From contig NZ_CP061771.1 of assembly GCF_011751885.2 (NCBI RefSeq), forward strand, positions 3,286,001 through 3,350,000: a DNA stretch of 64,000 bases, written 5' to 3'. The translations under genes and the position numbers were made by a program. Origin of the DNA: Salinibacterium sp. ZJ450 (GTDB taxonomy: Bacteria > Actinomycetota > Actinomycetes > Actinomycetales > Microbacteriaceae). Below are positions 1 to 8,942 of the stretch, one piece after another. Under the pieces are notes generated by a model. The model saw only the letters and a list, made by a program, of their open reading frames with translations, did not search any database and had not been told where the DNA came from. Every line of letters starts with the position of its first letter. Position 1 is the stretch's first letter.

Positions 1-275
1 GCGTCGTCGACTTGGACCGACAAGGAGTAGTCGCCGTCAGTTGCCCATCCGCTATCGCCGTGCCCGCGGGCATCGAACGCCCAAGCCGACCAGCCGGAAC
101 GCGCCAGTCGTTCCCCTGTACGGTGCCAGGAGTGCCGACGCTGGCCTCCGCCGTGCAGCAGCAGGACGCTCCCCCGCGGCTCGCCGCGCGCCGCCCAGTG
201 GTCTCCGACCAGCTCGATCCCGCCCGAATGTGCAAGCACAAGCTCGGGCCCTACGCTCACCTCCGTCATAGGCAT
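1..275 (-). CDS. alpha/beta hydrolase, N-terminal part (cut by window edge)
   Basis: The reading frame stays open from an ATG at 275 to the left edge, giving 91 residues. They show the start of an alpha/beta-hydrolase fold: a beta strand running into the oxyanion loop HGGG (residues 41-44) and the DARGHGDS turn (68-75). The nucleophile elbow and the catalytic Asp/His lie outside the window, so the substrate cannot be named. The start overlaps the stop of the cytochrome b gene by one base (TGATG), which points to translational coupling. A second in-frame ATG at 269 is possible. Confidence 0.75.
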   Translation of the reverse strand, partial: MPMTEVSVGPELVLAHSGGIELVGDHWAARGEPRGSVLLLHGGGQRRHSWHRTGERLARSGWSAWAFDARGHGDSGWATDGDYSLSVQVDD

Positions 276-1906
276 CAGCGCCCCGTGACCTTGCCGGTGA
301 GCTTCGCGATCGGGGCGAGCACCAAGGGCCTGGCGGCGATCCAGCCGCCGACGATGATCAGCAGCGAGACGAAGAAGATCCAGAACCCGGCCCAGTTGAC
401 CACGTCGGTGCCGCCGAACATGTGGTTCAGGTTCCGCAGCGCTCCGGTGGCGAACACCAGGGCGACGTGAATGATGATGAACGCCACGAAGTACAGCATC
501 ACCGGGAAGTGGATCGCCCGCGCCCACTCGACCGGGTAGATCCGGTTCAGTGTCTTGGCGTTCTTCGGCCACATTCCCGACATCCGCACCCCGGTGATCG
601 CCGCCAGCGGGGCTGCGACGAAGACGGTGAGGAAGTACATGATCTGCTGCAGGCTGTTGTAGTTCACCCAGCCGTTCTCGGTCGGCCAGTTCAACGACAG
701 GTACTGCAGCATTGCCGAGAGGGCGTTCGGGAACACCTCCCAGCTGGTCGGCACGATTCGCATCCAGTGCCCGGTCACGAACAGCAACACGACGAAGGCC
801 ACGCCGTTGAGCAGCCAGAGGATGTCCAGCGACTGGTGGAACCACAGCGCCAAGCTGATCTTGCCCTGGCCGTTCTTTGACCATCGCGGTGTCCAGAACG
901 CGCCCGGCCGTTTCTCGGTGCGCACCTGCAGCCCGGAACGGATGATCAGCACCATCAGGAACACGTTGAAGAAGTGCTGCCACTGCACCCAGGCCGGGAA
1001 CCCGGAACTCGCCCCCTCCGGCAGGTGGTACTCGCCGGGATAGGTCGTGAGGAAGTCCTGCATGAACGGCAGACTCCGGAACCAGGCCGCGGAGACCACC
1101 ACGACCATCGCCGCGAACATCAGCGCGAAACCGCCGAGGACCGCGAAACCCAGCAACTGCCCGCGGGTGTAGGCGCCGAACCGTCCGGGCTCCCGTGCCG
1201 GCACAGGTGCTGCCGGACGGGGGCGGGTCTGCGCTGAGGGACGCGCCGGCGTGGTCGGGCGGGGCGTGGTCGGGCGTGCCAGCGGGGCGCGCACCGGCCG
1301 TTCCGCAGCGGCGACGGGAGCGAGGGCGGATGCCGCGGGCGCGGGTGCGATCTCCTCCAGCGCCTCCGGTGTCTCCGGTGCGGTCGGTGCCACTGCCTCG
1401 GATTGTGCGGCGACCTGTGCGGGTGCGAATCCCGCGGGCGGCCACGGCTCGCCGCCCTTCGCGCGCGGCAGTCCGCGACGGAGGGGACGATCGGATGCCC
1501 CGGCAGCCGCAATCGCGGCGGTCGGCCGTACAGGCACGGCCGGAGCCTGCGCGGCCGTGATCGGCTGCGCGTCCGGAGTCGACGTGGGGGCAGCCTCCTG
1601 CGCCGCAGTGGCGGCGGAGACGACGGCGGGCACGGTTACCTCGCCGGCCGGCGGCCACGGCTCACCGCCCGGAACCCGGGGCAGCCCGCGACGGATTGGC
1701 CGCGTGCCCACGACCGGAGCGGCCGTCGCAACCGGCTCCGCTGCGATCGGCGCCGCCGCGGCCGGCTCCGTCTCGCTGTGGGTCAGCGTTTCTGCAGCCA
1801 GCGCCGATGCGGCCGGCTCAACCGGTGCGTCGCCGGCGGGCGGCCAGGGGTCACCGCCGGGCCACCGCGGGAGACCTCGGCGTATCGACCGCACGTGTGT
1901 TGCCAT
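275..1906 (-). CDS. cytochrome b561/b6-type membrane protein with repeated proline-rich N-terminus
   Basis: The protein has 543 residues. The first 240 are a low-complexity Ala/Pro/Arg-rich, probably cytoplasmic region that carries the motif RRGLPRxxGGxPWPPAG three times, at about residues 9-25, 72-88 and 143-159. The rest is a cytochrome b561/formate-dehydrogenase-gamma-like domain with about five or six membrane helices. Candidate heme ligands are the histidines in QHFFN, FHQSLD, AIHFPV and IIHVAL. It lies 6 bp after etfA and probably shares its transcript. By position it may pass electrons from ETF to the quinone pool; this is inference, because proteins of this type have various partners. 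No strong Shine-Dalgarno sequence precedes the ATG. Confidence 0.8.
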   Translation of the reverse strand: MATHVRSIRRGLPRWPGGDPWPPAGDAPVEPAASALAAETLTHSETEPAAAAPIAAEPVATAAPVVGTRPIRRGLPRVPGGEPWPPAGEVTVPAVVSAATAAQEAAPTSTPDAQPITAAQAPAVPVRPTAAIAAAGASDRPLRRGLPRAKGGEPWPPAGFAPAQVAAQSEAVAPTAPETPEALEEIAPAPAASALAPVAAAERPVRAPLARPTTPRPTTPARPSAQTRPRPAAPVPAREPGRFGAYTRGQLLGFAVLGGFALMFAAMVVVVSAAWFRSLPFMQDFLTTYPGEYHLPEGASSGFPAWVQWQHFFNVFLMVLIIRSGLQVRTEKRPGAFWTPRWSKNGQGKISLALWFHQSLDILWLLNGVAFVVLLFVTGHWMRIVPTSWEVFPNALSAMLQYLSLNWPTENGWVNYNSLQQIMYFLTVFVAAPLAAITGVRMSGMWPKNAKTLNRIYPVEWARAIHFPVMLYFVAFIIIHVALVFATGALRNLNHMFGGTDVVNWAGFWIFFVSLLIIVGGWIAARPLVLAPIAKLTGKVTGR

Positions 1907-1912
1907 TGCCCG

Positions 1913-2896
1913 CTACGCCTTCTTCGCGTCGAGGGCAGCGATCAGCTGCGGCACGACAGTGAACAGGTCGCCGACGACACCGAAGTCCGCGATCTCGAAG
2001 ATCGGGGCATCGGCATCCTTGTTGATCGCGACGATCGTCTTCGAGGTCTGCATCCCGGCCCGGTGCTGGATCGCCCCGGAAATTCCCAGCGCGACATACA
2101 GCTGCGGCGCCACCGAGACGCCGGTCTGCCCGACCTGATGCGACTGCGGGATGTAACCCGCATCGACCGCCGCACGGGACGCACCGATGGCCGCGCCCAG
2201 GGTGTCCGCGAGCTGCTCGACAAGCACGAACTTCTCCTCGGAGCCCAAGCCCCGCCCACCAGACACGACTTTCGCCGCTCCCCGCAACTCCGGACGGCTG
2301 GAGGCCTCGACCACCGCGTCGAACGACACGATGGATGCCGCGGGCTTGCCCGATGCGGTCACCGACAGTGTCTCGACGGTGGGGGTGCGCGCCTCGGCGC
2401 GGGCGTCGATCGAGCCCTGTCGCACCGTGATTACCGGGGCACCCCAGGTGACCGCGGAGTCGACGTTGTAGGCGCCGCCGTAGACGGAGTGGTGGGCGAC
2501 GATGCCCTCCGCGTCTCGGGAGACACCGATCGCGTCGACTGCCAGGCCGGATCGGGTGCGGGCGGCGAACCGGCCCGCGACATCCCGCCCGGCGATCGAG
2601 TTCGAGATCAGCACCGCGTCAGGGCGCACTGCATCCACCGCGGCGACGAGCGCATCAACCACCGGCACGGTCAGGCTTGTCGGGTCAGCGGTCTCGGCGA
2701 CGACCACGTTCGCGGCGCCGAGAGCGCCCGCGGCCTCCGCCGCCGCACTACCGGCACCGGGCGCGGTCACCACCAGCGCCACCGGTGTGCCGACCAGGGC
2801 GGCCGCGGCGACCAGGCCCGCCGCGCTGCCCGCGAGCCCGCCAGACGGGGTGAGCTCGACCAGGACAAGAATGGACTCTGCTGCGTAATCGGTCAT
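1913..2896 (-). CDS. etfA: electron transfer flavoprotein alpha subunit
   Basis: This is the FAD-binding subunit of the ETF heterodimer, which accepts electrons from acyl-CoA dehydrogenases. The 327 residues match the usual length. The C-terminal FAD domain is clear: [17 protein letters not shown] followed by [14 protein letters not shown], roughly residues 266-300, is the family signature. The ATG at 2896 is preferred over an upstream in-frame start at 2911 because it matches the family N-terminus. etfB lies 11 bp upstream. Four complete acyl-CoA dehydrogenases in this window are likely electron donors. No ETF:quinone oxidoreductase is visible. Confidence 0.93.
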   Translation of the reverse strand: MTDYAAESILVLVELTPSGGLAGSAAGLVAAAALVGTPVALVVTAPGAGSAAAEAAGALGAANVVVAETADPTSLTVPVVDALVAAVDAVRPDAVLISNSIAGRDVAGRFAARTRSGLAVDAIGVSRDAEGIVAHHSVYGGAYNVDSAVTWGAPVITVRQGSIDARAEARTPTVETLSVTASGKPAASIVSFDAVVEASSRPELRGAAKVVSGGRGLGSEEKFVLVEQLADTLGAAIGASRAAVDAGYIPQSHQVGQTGVSVAPQLYVALGISGAIQHRAGMQTSKTIVAINKDADAPIFEIADFGVVGDLFTVVPQLIAALDAKKA

Positions 2897-2907
2897 GATT
2901 TCGCTCC

Positions 2908-3684
2908 TCACACCAATCGGTTCTGCAGGAGGAACTCGGCGAGCTTCTCGCCCGCATCGCCCTCGTCGACAATCTTCACGCCCGCATCACGGGCCGGCTT
3001 CTCCGCGATCGCGATCACGATCGACCGCGCCGACTCCGGGTCATCCGGATCCACGTCCAGGTCGGCCAACGAAAGCGTCTCGAACGGCTTCTTCTTGGCC
3101 GCCATGATCCCCTTGAAGTTCGGGAACCGCGCATCCGGCAGCGCCTCCGTGATCGACACCAGCGCGGGCAGCGGCGCGCTCACCTGCATCGTGCCATCAT
3201 CCGTCGCGCGAACCCCGGTCACCGCGTCCGCGGCGATCTCGATCGAGGTCAGCGACGTTGCCTGTGGCACACCGAGCAGCTCCGCGACCATCGCCGGCAG
3301 CACCCCGCCGGTGCCATCCGTGGACAGGTTCCCCGCGATCACGAGGTCGAACCCGGTGCGCTGGATCGCCGCGGCGAGCACCTGCGCGGTCAGCCCCAGG
3401 TCTGCCCCGCCGAGCGCCTCGTCGGCAACCTGCACCGCCGACGTCGCGCCCATCGCCAGGCCCTTACGCACCGTCGCCGAGGCGCTCTCCGGCGCCATCG
3501 ACAGCACCACCACTTCGGTGTCGGCGTTCTTATCGGCGAAGCTCAGCGCGACCTCGAGCGAGCGCTCAGCAATCTCGTCCAGCACCACCTCGCCCGCGCC
3601 ACGATCCGCGAGACCCGTCGCCAAGTCGAGCTTACGATCCCCATATGTGTCGGGGACCTCTTTAACCAGCACGATGATCTTCAT
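2908..3684 (-). CDS. etfB: electron transfer flavoprotein beta subunit
   Basis: The protein has 258 residues and begins with the typical [13 protein letters not shown]. An AAGGGG ribosome binding site six bases upstream decides the start; in-frame starts at 3690 and 3714 lack correct spacing. This AMP-binding subunit pairs with EtfA to carry electrons from flavin dehydrogenases. The segment around [20 protein letters not shown] is the usual nucleotide-binding loop. It is the first gene of the etfB-etfA-cytochrome b group, and an insertion-sequence scrap lies directly upstream, so its promoter region may have been rearranged. Confidence 0.93.
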   Translation of the reverse strand: MKIIVLVKEVPDTYGDRKLDLATGLADRGAGEVVLDEIAERSLEVALSFADKNADTEVVVLSMAPESASATVRKGLAMGATSAVQVADEALGGADLGLTAQVLAAAIQRTGFDLVIAGNLSTDGTGGVLPAMVAELLGVPQATSLTSIEIAADAVTGVRATDDGTMQVSAPLPALVSITEALPDARFPNFKGIMAAKKKPFETLSLADLDVDPDDPESARSIVIAIAEKPARDAGVKIVDEGDAGEKLAEFLLQNRLV

Positions 3685-3694
3685 TGACATCCCC

Positions 3695-3796
3695 TTACGC
3701 CGCCGTGTTTCCAAGGGCGACTGTCTGTTGCTGCGCTTTCAGCAGCGCGTTCTCTTCCCGCTCCTCGAACGACAGATACCGGCACCCAAACGGCGA
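3695..3796 (-). mobile_element. IS30-family transposase fragment (N-terminal scrap)
   Basis: Thirty-three codons before a stop read FGCRYLSFEEREENALLKAQ and then unrelated sequence. The first twenty residues resemble the start of IS30-family transposases (the RYLS-EEREEIALL-A pattern before the helix-turn-helix). Only this N-terminal piece remains, with no DDE domain and no visible terminal repeats. It sits exactly between etfB and the thiolase remnant, marking a break point between the ETF genes and the catabolic region. The family call comes from memory of a short motif and is moderate. Confidence 0.5.
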
Positions 3797-3807
3797 CCGG
3801 GTGGCGG

Positions 3808-3954
3808 CTACAGAACGCGAAGGATCACAGCACACCCTTGGCCGCCGCCTCCACAGATGCCTGGTGACATCGATTCCATGGCCGGTACCGTGGCGAACTG
3901 GCCGTTGAATCTCACGAACGGTGTCCTGGAGTAGCCGGCGATGATCGCGGTCAT
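3808..3954 (-). pseudogene. thiolase remnant with a large internal in-frame deletion
   Basis: A 48-codon frame starts at an ATG overlapping the CoA-transferase B stop (ATGA). Residues 1-25 are a normal thiolase N-terminus (IIAGYSRTPFVRFNGQFATV), and residues 32-48 are a normal thiolase C-terminal strand with the GICGGGGQG loop. About 340 residues that should lie between them are absent, including the acylated cysteine and the NEAFA and GHP motifs. The product cannot be active. The intact ends and overlap show that a full thiolase once closed this operon. Confidence 0.85.
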
Positions 3955-4613
3955 GCGCTCTTCCCCATCTGCTGCTGAAGCTCAGCGCTAACGGTGAATG
4001 GGGCTCCGGTGATCGCACGCAGTCCCTCGATTGATTCGCCAGGGGCAATGTCGGCCAGGGTGAGCCCGGCTGCCCCCACGGTGAAGACCGCCCGGTCGCT
4101 GATGATCCGGTCAACGACTCGCACCCCGGTAAGGGGCAAATCGCACTCGGTGACGATCTTCGGGCTTCCGTCTTTCGCTATGTGCTCGGTGATCACGATG
4201 ACATACGGTGTGCCCGCGACGAGGTCCATCGCGCCGCCCATGCCTTTGACCATCTTGCCCGGAATCATCCAGTTGGCTAGGTCGCCGAACTGCGAAACCT
4301 GCAGGGCGCCGAGGACCGCTGTCTGTACATGACCGCCACGGATCATGCCGAAGGATGTCGCGGAATCGAACACACTCCCACCGGGAAGAACCGTGACCGT
4401 CTGCTTGCCCGCATTGATCAGATCTGCGTCTTCCTCACCGTCGAAGGGGAATGGGCCCATGCCCAGTAGTCCGTTCTCGCTCTGCAGGGTTACTCCCACT
4501 CCGTCCGGAAGATGATTCGCGACGAGGGTGGGGATGCCGATCCCCAGGTTGACGTACTGGCCGTCCTCCAGCTCCCGGGCCGCGATCGCGGCCATCTCAT
4601 CACGAGTCCACAT
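3951..4613 (-). CDS. scoB: 3-oxoacid CoA-transferase subunit B
   Basis: This is the small subunit of a class I succinyl-CoA:3-ketoacid CoA-transferase, about 220 residues. The catalytic glutamate lies in SENGLLGMG (about residue 46), where the covalent glutamyl-CoA forms. The ATG at 4613 is preferred because GGAGG lies seven bases upstream; a GTG at 4619 is too close to that site. The reading frame overlaps the end of subunit A. With subunit A it would activate acetoacetate or a related 3-oxo acid, feeding a thiolase that is now only a remnant immediately downstream. Confidence 0.9.
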   Translation of the reverse strand: MWTRDEMAAIAARELEDGQYVNLGIGIPTLVANHLPDGVGVTLQSENGLLGMGPFPFDGEEDADLINAGKQTVTVLPGGSVFDSATSFGMIRGGHVQTAVLGALQVSQFGDLANWMIPGKMVKGMGGAMDLVAGTPYVIVITEHIAKDGSPKIVTECDLPLTGVRVVDRIISDRAVFTVGAAGLTLADIAPGESIEGLRAITGAPFTVSAELQQQMGKSA

Positions 4614-4615
4614 GC

Positions 4616-5323
4616 TCACGCCTCCTCACGGACGCGCACGGTCCGCTGCTCAATGTCTTTCGTGCGGTTCGACACTTCGATCACCCGGTTCACAAACACA
4701 CCCGGGGTCACAATCTCCTCGGGATCGAGGTATCCCTCGACGATCTCTTCCGCTTCGGCAATCGTGAATCGGCCGGCCGCAGCGACGAGCGGGTTGAAGT
4801 TGCGCGCTGTGAGGCGGTAACGCAAGTTGCCCTCGACATCGGCACGATATGCCTTCACCAGCGAAATGTCGGCGACGATCCCCCGCTCGAGGATCGCTCG
4901 CTGCCCATCGAAGGTCGCCTCAGGCTTGCCTTCCGCGACGGCGGTACCGACCCCGGTCACCGTGTAGAACGCGGGGATGCCCGCCCCTCCAGCCCGGAGT
5001 CGCTCGGCCAGCGTTCCCTGCGGCACGAACTCCACTTCGAGGGTACCCGCTAGGTATTGTTCGGCGAACAATCGGTTCTCCCCGACATAAGACGAGAGCA
5101 CCTTACGAACCTGTCCGGTCTCCAGCAGCAGGCCCAGGCCCTTACCGTCAACGCCCATGTTGTTCGATACCAGCACGAGCTCGTTTGCACCGCTATCGCG
5201 AAGCGCCTCGATCAAGTTGGTCGGGATGCCGCTCAGGCCGAACCCGCCGACAGCGATCGTCATCCCATCACGGATGCTCTCAGTCAACGCCTCGGCGGCG
5301 CTACCCCAGACCTTTGAGACCAC
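4616..5323 (-). CDS. scoA: 3-oxoacid CoA-transferase subunit A
   Basis: The large partner of the class I CoA-transferase, 235 residues. The family signature [13 protein letters not shown] lies at about residues 26-38, followed by [15 protein letters not shown] and the SYVGENRLF segment. Translation starts at a GTG preceded by GAGG, three bases after the CitE-like gene stops, so the genes are co-transcribed. The usual substrates are succinyl-CoA and acetoacetate. A closely related 3-oxoadipate transferase cannot be excluded by sequence alone, but no aromatic ring-cleavage genes occur nearby. Confidence 0.9.
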   Translation of the reverse strand: MVSKVWGSAAEALTESIRDGMTIAVGGFGLSGIPTNLIEALRDSGANELVLVSNNMGVDGKGLGLLLETGQVRKVLSSYVGENRLFAEQYLAGTLEVEFVPQGTLAERLRAGGAGIPAFYTVTGVGTAVAEGKPEATFDGQRAILERGIVADISLVKAYRADVEGNLRYRLTARNFNPLVAAAGRFTIAEAEEIVEGYLDPEEIVTPGVFVNRVIEVSNRTKDIEQRTVRVREEA

Positions 5324-5326
5324 CGG

Positions 5327-6295
5327 CTACCTCTTTCGTCCACGATGTGGTCGCTCCGCCACCGAAGCCGACGTAGCCAGCCCGGCAGCTAGCCCGGCAT
5401 AATTCCGGTCAAGGTTGGCCCGGACGGCCGCTGAAATCTCTTGCGATCCTTCGAGGCGCCTGAGCGTCTGCTCCGCCATCCGGAGGTGTACAGCGTCCAC
5501 CATGACGCCATCCACAGCACCGACACCAGCCGCCGCGACATCTATTACCCGCCGGGCATGTTCGACCTCCTCGCCTGAAGGGCGTTGCGCCTCGTGCACG
5601 ACACCGACCTGTCCAGGATGGATGCAGATCTTGCCGATGTACCCGAGCGCCCGCCCTTGCGCGGTTTCGGCCGCAAGACCCTCGTGGTCGGCCAGCTGCA
5701 AATATGCTTGGTCGAGCGCAGGCACGCCAGCAAGACGAGCATGTAAGGCAACCAGCGTTCGGGCAACGGCCACCTCGTCCCCTTCCTTCGTCCGAATGCC
5801 ACCGAGGTCGCTGATGTAGTCCTCGGCACCAAAGTACACGGCGTCGAGCAGTTCACTCGCCAGCAGCGAGCGAGAATCCGCTACCCCCAGCGCCGTTTCG
5901 ATTCCGCCCAGCACATACGCGCGCGGGGCTCCCGGTCGATCCAGCCTGTCGCGCACATACAGAAGCGGAGCAATCGCCTCGGCCTTTGGGACCACGACGC
6001 CGGGCACGATGATCGGGATATACGGACCCAACGCCTCGAGGTCGTCTACATGCCACGGTGTGCCGGGTGCATTCACTCGGATGACGACGATCGACACCAC
6101 GTCGGCGAGAACACCGTCACCCAAAGCCGCCGCGAGGTCACGCCGTGCGGATGCCTTGTCCTCGGGATGCACGGCATCTTCGAGGTCGACGACGACGAGG
6201 TCGGGGCGCCAACGGTCTACCTTTGCCAGCAGGTCGAGCTTGGTCGCGGGGACGAAGAGCAGCGAACGGGGCGCCCTCCAGCGTTCATCGGACAT
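5327..6295 (-). CDS. CitE-like CoA-ester lyase (HpcH/HpaI aldolase family)
   Basis: A 322-residue stand-alone CitE-like protein of the type that cleaves malyl-CoA, citramalyl-CoA or other 3-hydroxy-acyl-CoA esters. Family landmarks are RSLLFVPAT at the N-terminus, VVVDLEDAVHPEDK (metal and substrate site), a conserved arginine in VIRVNAPGT, GGIETALGV and EDYISDLGG. The ATG at 6295 has a near-perfect GGAGGT upstream; longer in-frame starts extend into non-conserved sequence. No CitD or CitF is present, so it is not a citrate lyase subunit. It follows the CaiB-type gene by two bases, in the operon that ends in 3-oxoacid CoA-transferase. Confidence 0.83.
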   Translation of the reverse strand: MSDERWRAPRSLLFVPATKLDLLAKVDRWRPDLVVVDLEDAVHPEDKASARRDLAAALGDGVLADVVSIVVIRVNAPGTPWHVDDLEALGPYIPIIVPGVVVPKAEAIAPLLYVRDRLDRPGAPRAYVLGGIETALGVADSRSLLASELLDAVYFGAEDYISDLGGIRTKEGDEVAVARTLVALHARLAGVPALDQAYLQLADHEGLAAETAQGRALGYIGKICIHPGQVGVVHEAQRPSGEEVEHARRVIDVAAAGVGAVDGVMVDAVHLRMAEQTLRRLEGSQEISAAVRANLDRNYAGLAAGLATSASVAERPHRGRKR

Positions 6296-6297
6296 AG

Positions 6298-7332
6298 TTA
6301 CCTCCATGTGAACCGCGGCGCCGGGCCCGGCTGGACGACACCGTCCAGTTCGACGTACGTGGCCCGTTCGCGCAGGACGGGATCGGTCTGTGCTTCCGGC
6401 AGCGACAGCACGGGTGTCACGCACGCGTCTCGATCTGCGAAGGCTACGCGCCAGGTGTCGAAACTCTCCTCGTGGAAGCGACGCGTGAATATTTCGCGAA
6501 GCAGCGGCCATGTCGCCCGATCCCAGCGATCCGGCAGCTCGTCCTGGCCCAATCCGAGCCCCTCCAGGAACGCGTCATAGAACTTTTGCTCGATGGCGCC
6601 CACAGCGACGAATCGCCCATCTGACGTCTCATACACGTCATAGAACGGCGCACCGGTGTCAAGCAGATTCGTTCCGGGAGTCGGCGACCAGGAACCGTCA
6701 GCGAGCCGGCCAGAGACGCTGCCCAGGAGAGCGGCGACTCCGTCGGTCATCGCGGCGTCCACCACCCTCCCTCGCCCGGACGTGCGAGCATCCACGTGAG
6801 CAGCAAGCATGCCGACGACCAGCATGAGGCCCCCGCCAGCGAAGTCGGCAACGAGGTTGAGCGGCGGCACCGGTCGCTCGCCCTCGCGGCGGAAGAGGTC
6901 GAGTGCCCCGACTGCCGCCAGGTAGTTGATGTCATGGCCGCCGCTGGAGGACGCCGGGCCGCGCTGCCCATGGCCTGTCACTCGACCGTACACAAGGGAT
7001 GGCCGCAGGCTCAGGCAGGTTTCGGGGCCCAGGCCAAGCCTCTCCATGACTCCCGGCCGGAACCCTTCGACCAGCAAATCGGCTTCGCGAATGAGTTCGA
7101 GAGCCGCAGCCTTGCCCTCATCGGACTTGAGATCAAGTGCTCGCACTTCCCGCCCGCGATGGTACACCTGCGCGCCGGCGCCAAGCCCCATGTTGCCCCG
7201 TGGTGGACCGGTCACCCGAATTCCGACCGCTCCGAGGTCGGCGAGCATCATCGCCGCGAAAGGTGTCGGGCCGAGGCCGTCGAACTCCACGAAACGAACG
7301 CCCTCAAGGGGTTGGTGCGCAGGCGATGTCAT
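6298..7332 (-). CDS. CaiB/BaiF family, alpha-methylacyl-CoA racemase-like
   Basis: A class III CoA-transferase-fold protein of 344 residues. YGRVTGHGQRGP is followed by GGHDINYLAAVG, the pattern of alpha-methylacyl-CoA racemases, in which this His and Asp belong to the catalytic set. FVEFDGLGPTPFAAMMLADLGA at the N-terminus also fits. It probably epimerises a 2-methyl-branched acyl-CoA so that an acyl-CoA dehydrogenase can act on it, but transferase activity cannot be excluded. The ATG at 7332 overlaps the stop of the ligase gene (ATGA). Confidence 0.8.
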   Translation of the reverse strand: MTSPAHQPLEGVRFVEFDGLGPTPFAAMMLADLGAVGIRVTGPPRGNMGLGAGAQVYHRGREVRALDLKSDEGKAAALELIREADLLVEGFRPGVMERLGLGPETCLSLRPSLVYGRVTGHGQRGPASSSGGHDINYLAAVGALDLFRREGERPVPPLNLVADFAGGGLMLVVGMLAAHVDARTSGRGRVVDAAMTDGVAALLGSVSGRLADGSWSPTPGTNLLDTGAPFYDVYETSDGRFVAVGAIEQKFYDAFLEGLGLGQDELPDRWDRATWPLLREIFTRRFHEESFDTWRVAFADRDACVTPVLSLPEAQTDPVLRERATYVELDGVVQPGPAPRFTWR

Positions 7333-8942
7333 GATGTCACCACAGCGCGAGCCATCTCCTGGAGATCCTGACGCTTCACCTTCGGCCCGTTGGGTCCGTC
7401 TACGCTGGGGAAGCTTTCGACGACGATGACGGCAACTGGCGCTTTGAAGGCTGCCAGGCCCGCACGGCACGCCGCCAGCACGCGCTCCTCGAGGCCGTCT
7501 TCAGCATCGTGGTTGCTGCGTACGATGAACGCCACGGGCACGTCTCCGTGAGGCGGGGAGAGGACCCCCACCACCTGGGCGGCAGCGACACCGGGCACCG
7601 AGGTCAAGAACTCCTCGATCTCCCCCGGGTCCACCAGAAAGCCACGAATCCGGAGTGAATCCCTCAGCCGTCCGAGAAAGACGACGCGTCCTTCCGCTGT
7701 GATCTGCGCGAGATCCCCTGTATGGAACCAGCCCTCGTCGTCGAAGGCATCAGCGGTGGCCGCGGGGTTACCCACGTACTCTTTCGCGACGACAGTGCCA
7801 CGCAGGAGCAACTCTCCACTGGCCCCCTCGGCACACACACTTCCTGTGTCGGGGTCGACCACGCGGGCCTCTGTCATGCGGTCTACGAGCGGTCCGCCTG
7901 CACTCGCACGATGCGCAGGGGGAGCGCCCGGCGGGTCAACCGCGATGAACGGCAGCGCCTCCGACGACCCGTAGGCTCCGCTGACCTCGAGGTGCACCAA
8001 GCCCGGGCGAGGGCTCACCAGGTCCGCGGTGTCCTTGCCACTGAAATTACCGAACGTGGCGCTGCGCCAAGCAGCGGCGCGGGCGGGATTCAACTCGGGG
8101 GAATCCAGGATGGAACGCACCATGTCATCACCGCCGTGGAAGTGGGTCACCCGGTGATCGCCGACCGCACGGGCGATCACGTCGCCGTTGAACGTGGGAG
8201 CCAGGAGAAGGCCGGCTCCCGCTACGAGGGTCGCGAGCGAGATGCTCAGTCCCCAGGCACCACAGATGGGCAAGGCACACAGGACGACATCACCGGGATG
8301 GATATCGAGCCTCTCTCCTGCAGCGCCCAAGCGAGTCATCAAGGAGCGCTGCCCGTGTGCGACGGTCTTCGGAGAAGACGTCGTTCCGGAGGAGAAGAGT
8401 AGGTTCAGCGGCCGATCGGGGTCGAGAGGAGCGGGCACCCGAGGCTGTCGTTGCGCGCCTAGCTCTTCAAAGAGGATCACGCCAGGGCGCCCCGTCGGAT
8501 GCCCCAGCGGTACCTCAATAACCCTTACCTGATCGCGGTCCGCCTGGTCCGCAAGCGCGGCATCGAGGATGCCCGCCAGATCCAGGCCGAGAAATCCGGT
8601 TGCCACCACGGCTGCGCGAACCGGATTGACCGACAGGATGCGCGCGACCTCCGATGAGCGGTACTTGGTGTTGATCGGCGCGACAATCAGCCCCGCGCGC
8701 GCAGCCGCCAGCTCTGTGACCAGCCATTGCGATACATTCGGGAGGAATACAGCGATCGTATCTCCGACGCGCAACCCAAGCTCGGCAAACCCCGCAGCGA
8801 CGCGCTCTGACTCTTCCAGCAGCTGCCGGTAGGTTAAGACGTGGCTGGCGCCTCCGGCAGCATCCAGCGTTGACACCGCAGTAGTACCCGCGCCGACCCG
8901 CTCCGCCGTCGCGGCGATTGCCTCTACCAGGCCGCGGACCAT
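7329..8942 (-). CDS. acyl-CoA synthetase (AMP-forming)
   Basis: A 537-residue member of the ANL superfamily that adenylates a carboxylic acid and transfers it to CoA. The P-loop-like motif LLFSSGTTSSPKTVAHGQ is present, as are GAYGSSE before the hinge, WFHTGD, the hinge region GRLRDSLRIRGFLVDPGEIE and the terminal NGPKVKRQD with the catalytic lysine. The substrate is not readable. The start overlaps the preceding acyl-CoA dehydrogenase stop by one base (TGATG). The gene belongs to the operon that begins with the TetR-type palindrome at 10,513. Confidence 0.88.
   Translation of the reverse strand: MVRGLVEAIAATAERVGAGTTAVSTLDAAGGASHVLTYRQLLEESERVAAGFAELGLRVGDTIAVFLPNVSQWLVTELAAARAGLIVAPINTKYRSSEVARILSVNPVRAAVVATGFLGLDLAGILDAALADQADRDQVRVIEVPLGHPTGRPGVILFEELGAQRQPRVPAPLDPDRPLNLLFSSGTTSSPKTVAHGQRSLMTRLGAAGERLDIHPGDVVLCALPICGAWGLSISLATLVAGAGLLLAPTFNGDVIARAVGDHRVTHFHGGDDMVRSILDSPELNPARAAAWRSATFGNFSGKDTADLVSPRPGLVHLEVSGAYGSSEALPFIAVDPPGAPPAHRASAGGPLVDRMTEARVVDPDTGSVCAEGASGELLLRGTVVAKEYVGNPAATADAFDDEGWFHTGDLAQITAEGRVVFLGRLRDSLRIRGFLVDPGEIEEFLTSVPGVAAAQVVGVLSPPHGDVPVAFIVRSNHDAEDGLEERVLAACRAGLAAFKAPVAVIVVESFPSVDGPNGPKVKRQDLQEMARAVVTS

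Noticed and set aside
1403-3934. Very long plus-strand frame (843 codons) opposite the cytochrome and etf genes
   Set aside because: It is antisense to clearly conserved genes, is rich in Arg and Gly as expected from GC-rich shadow frames, and has no domain resemblance.
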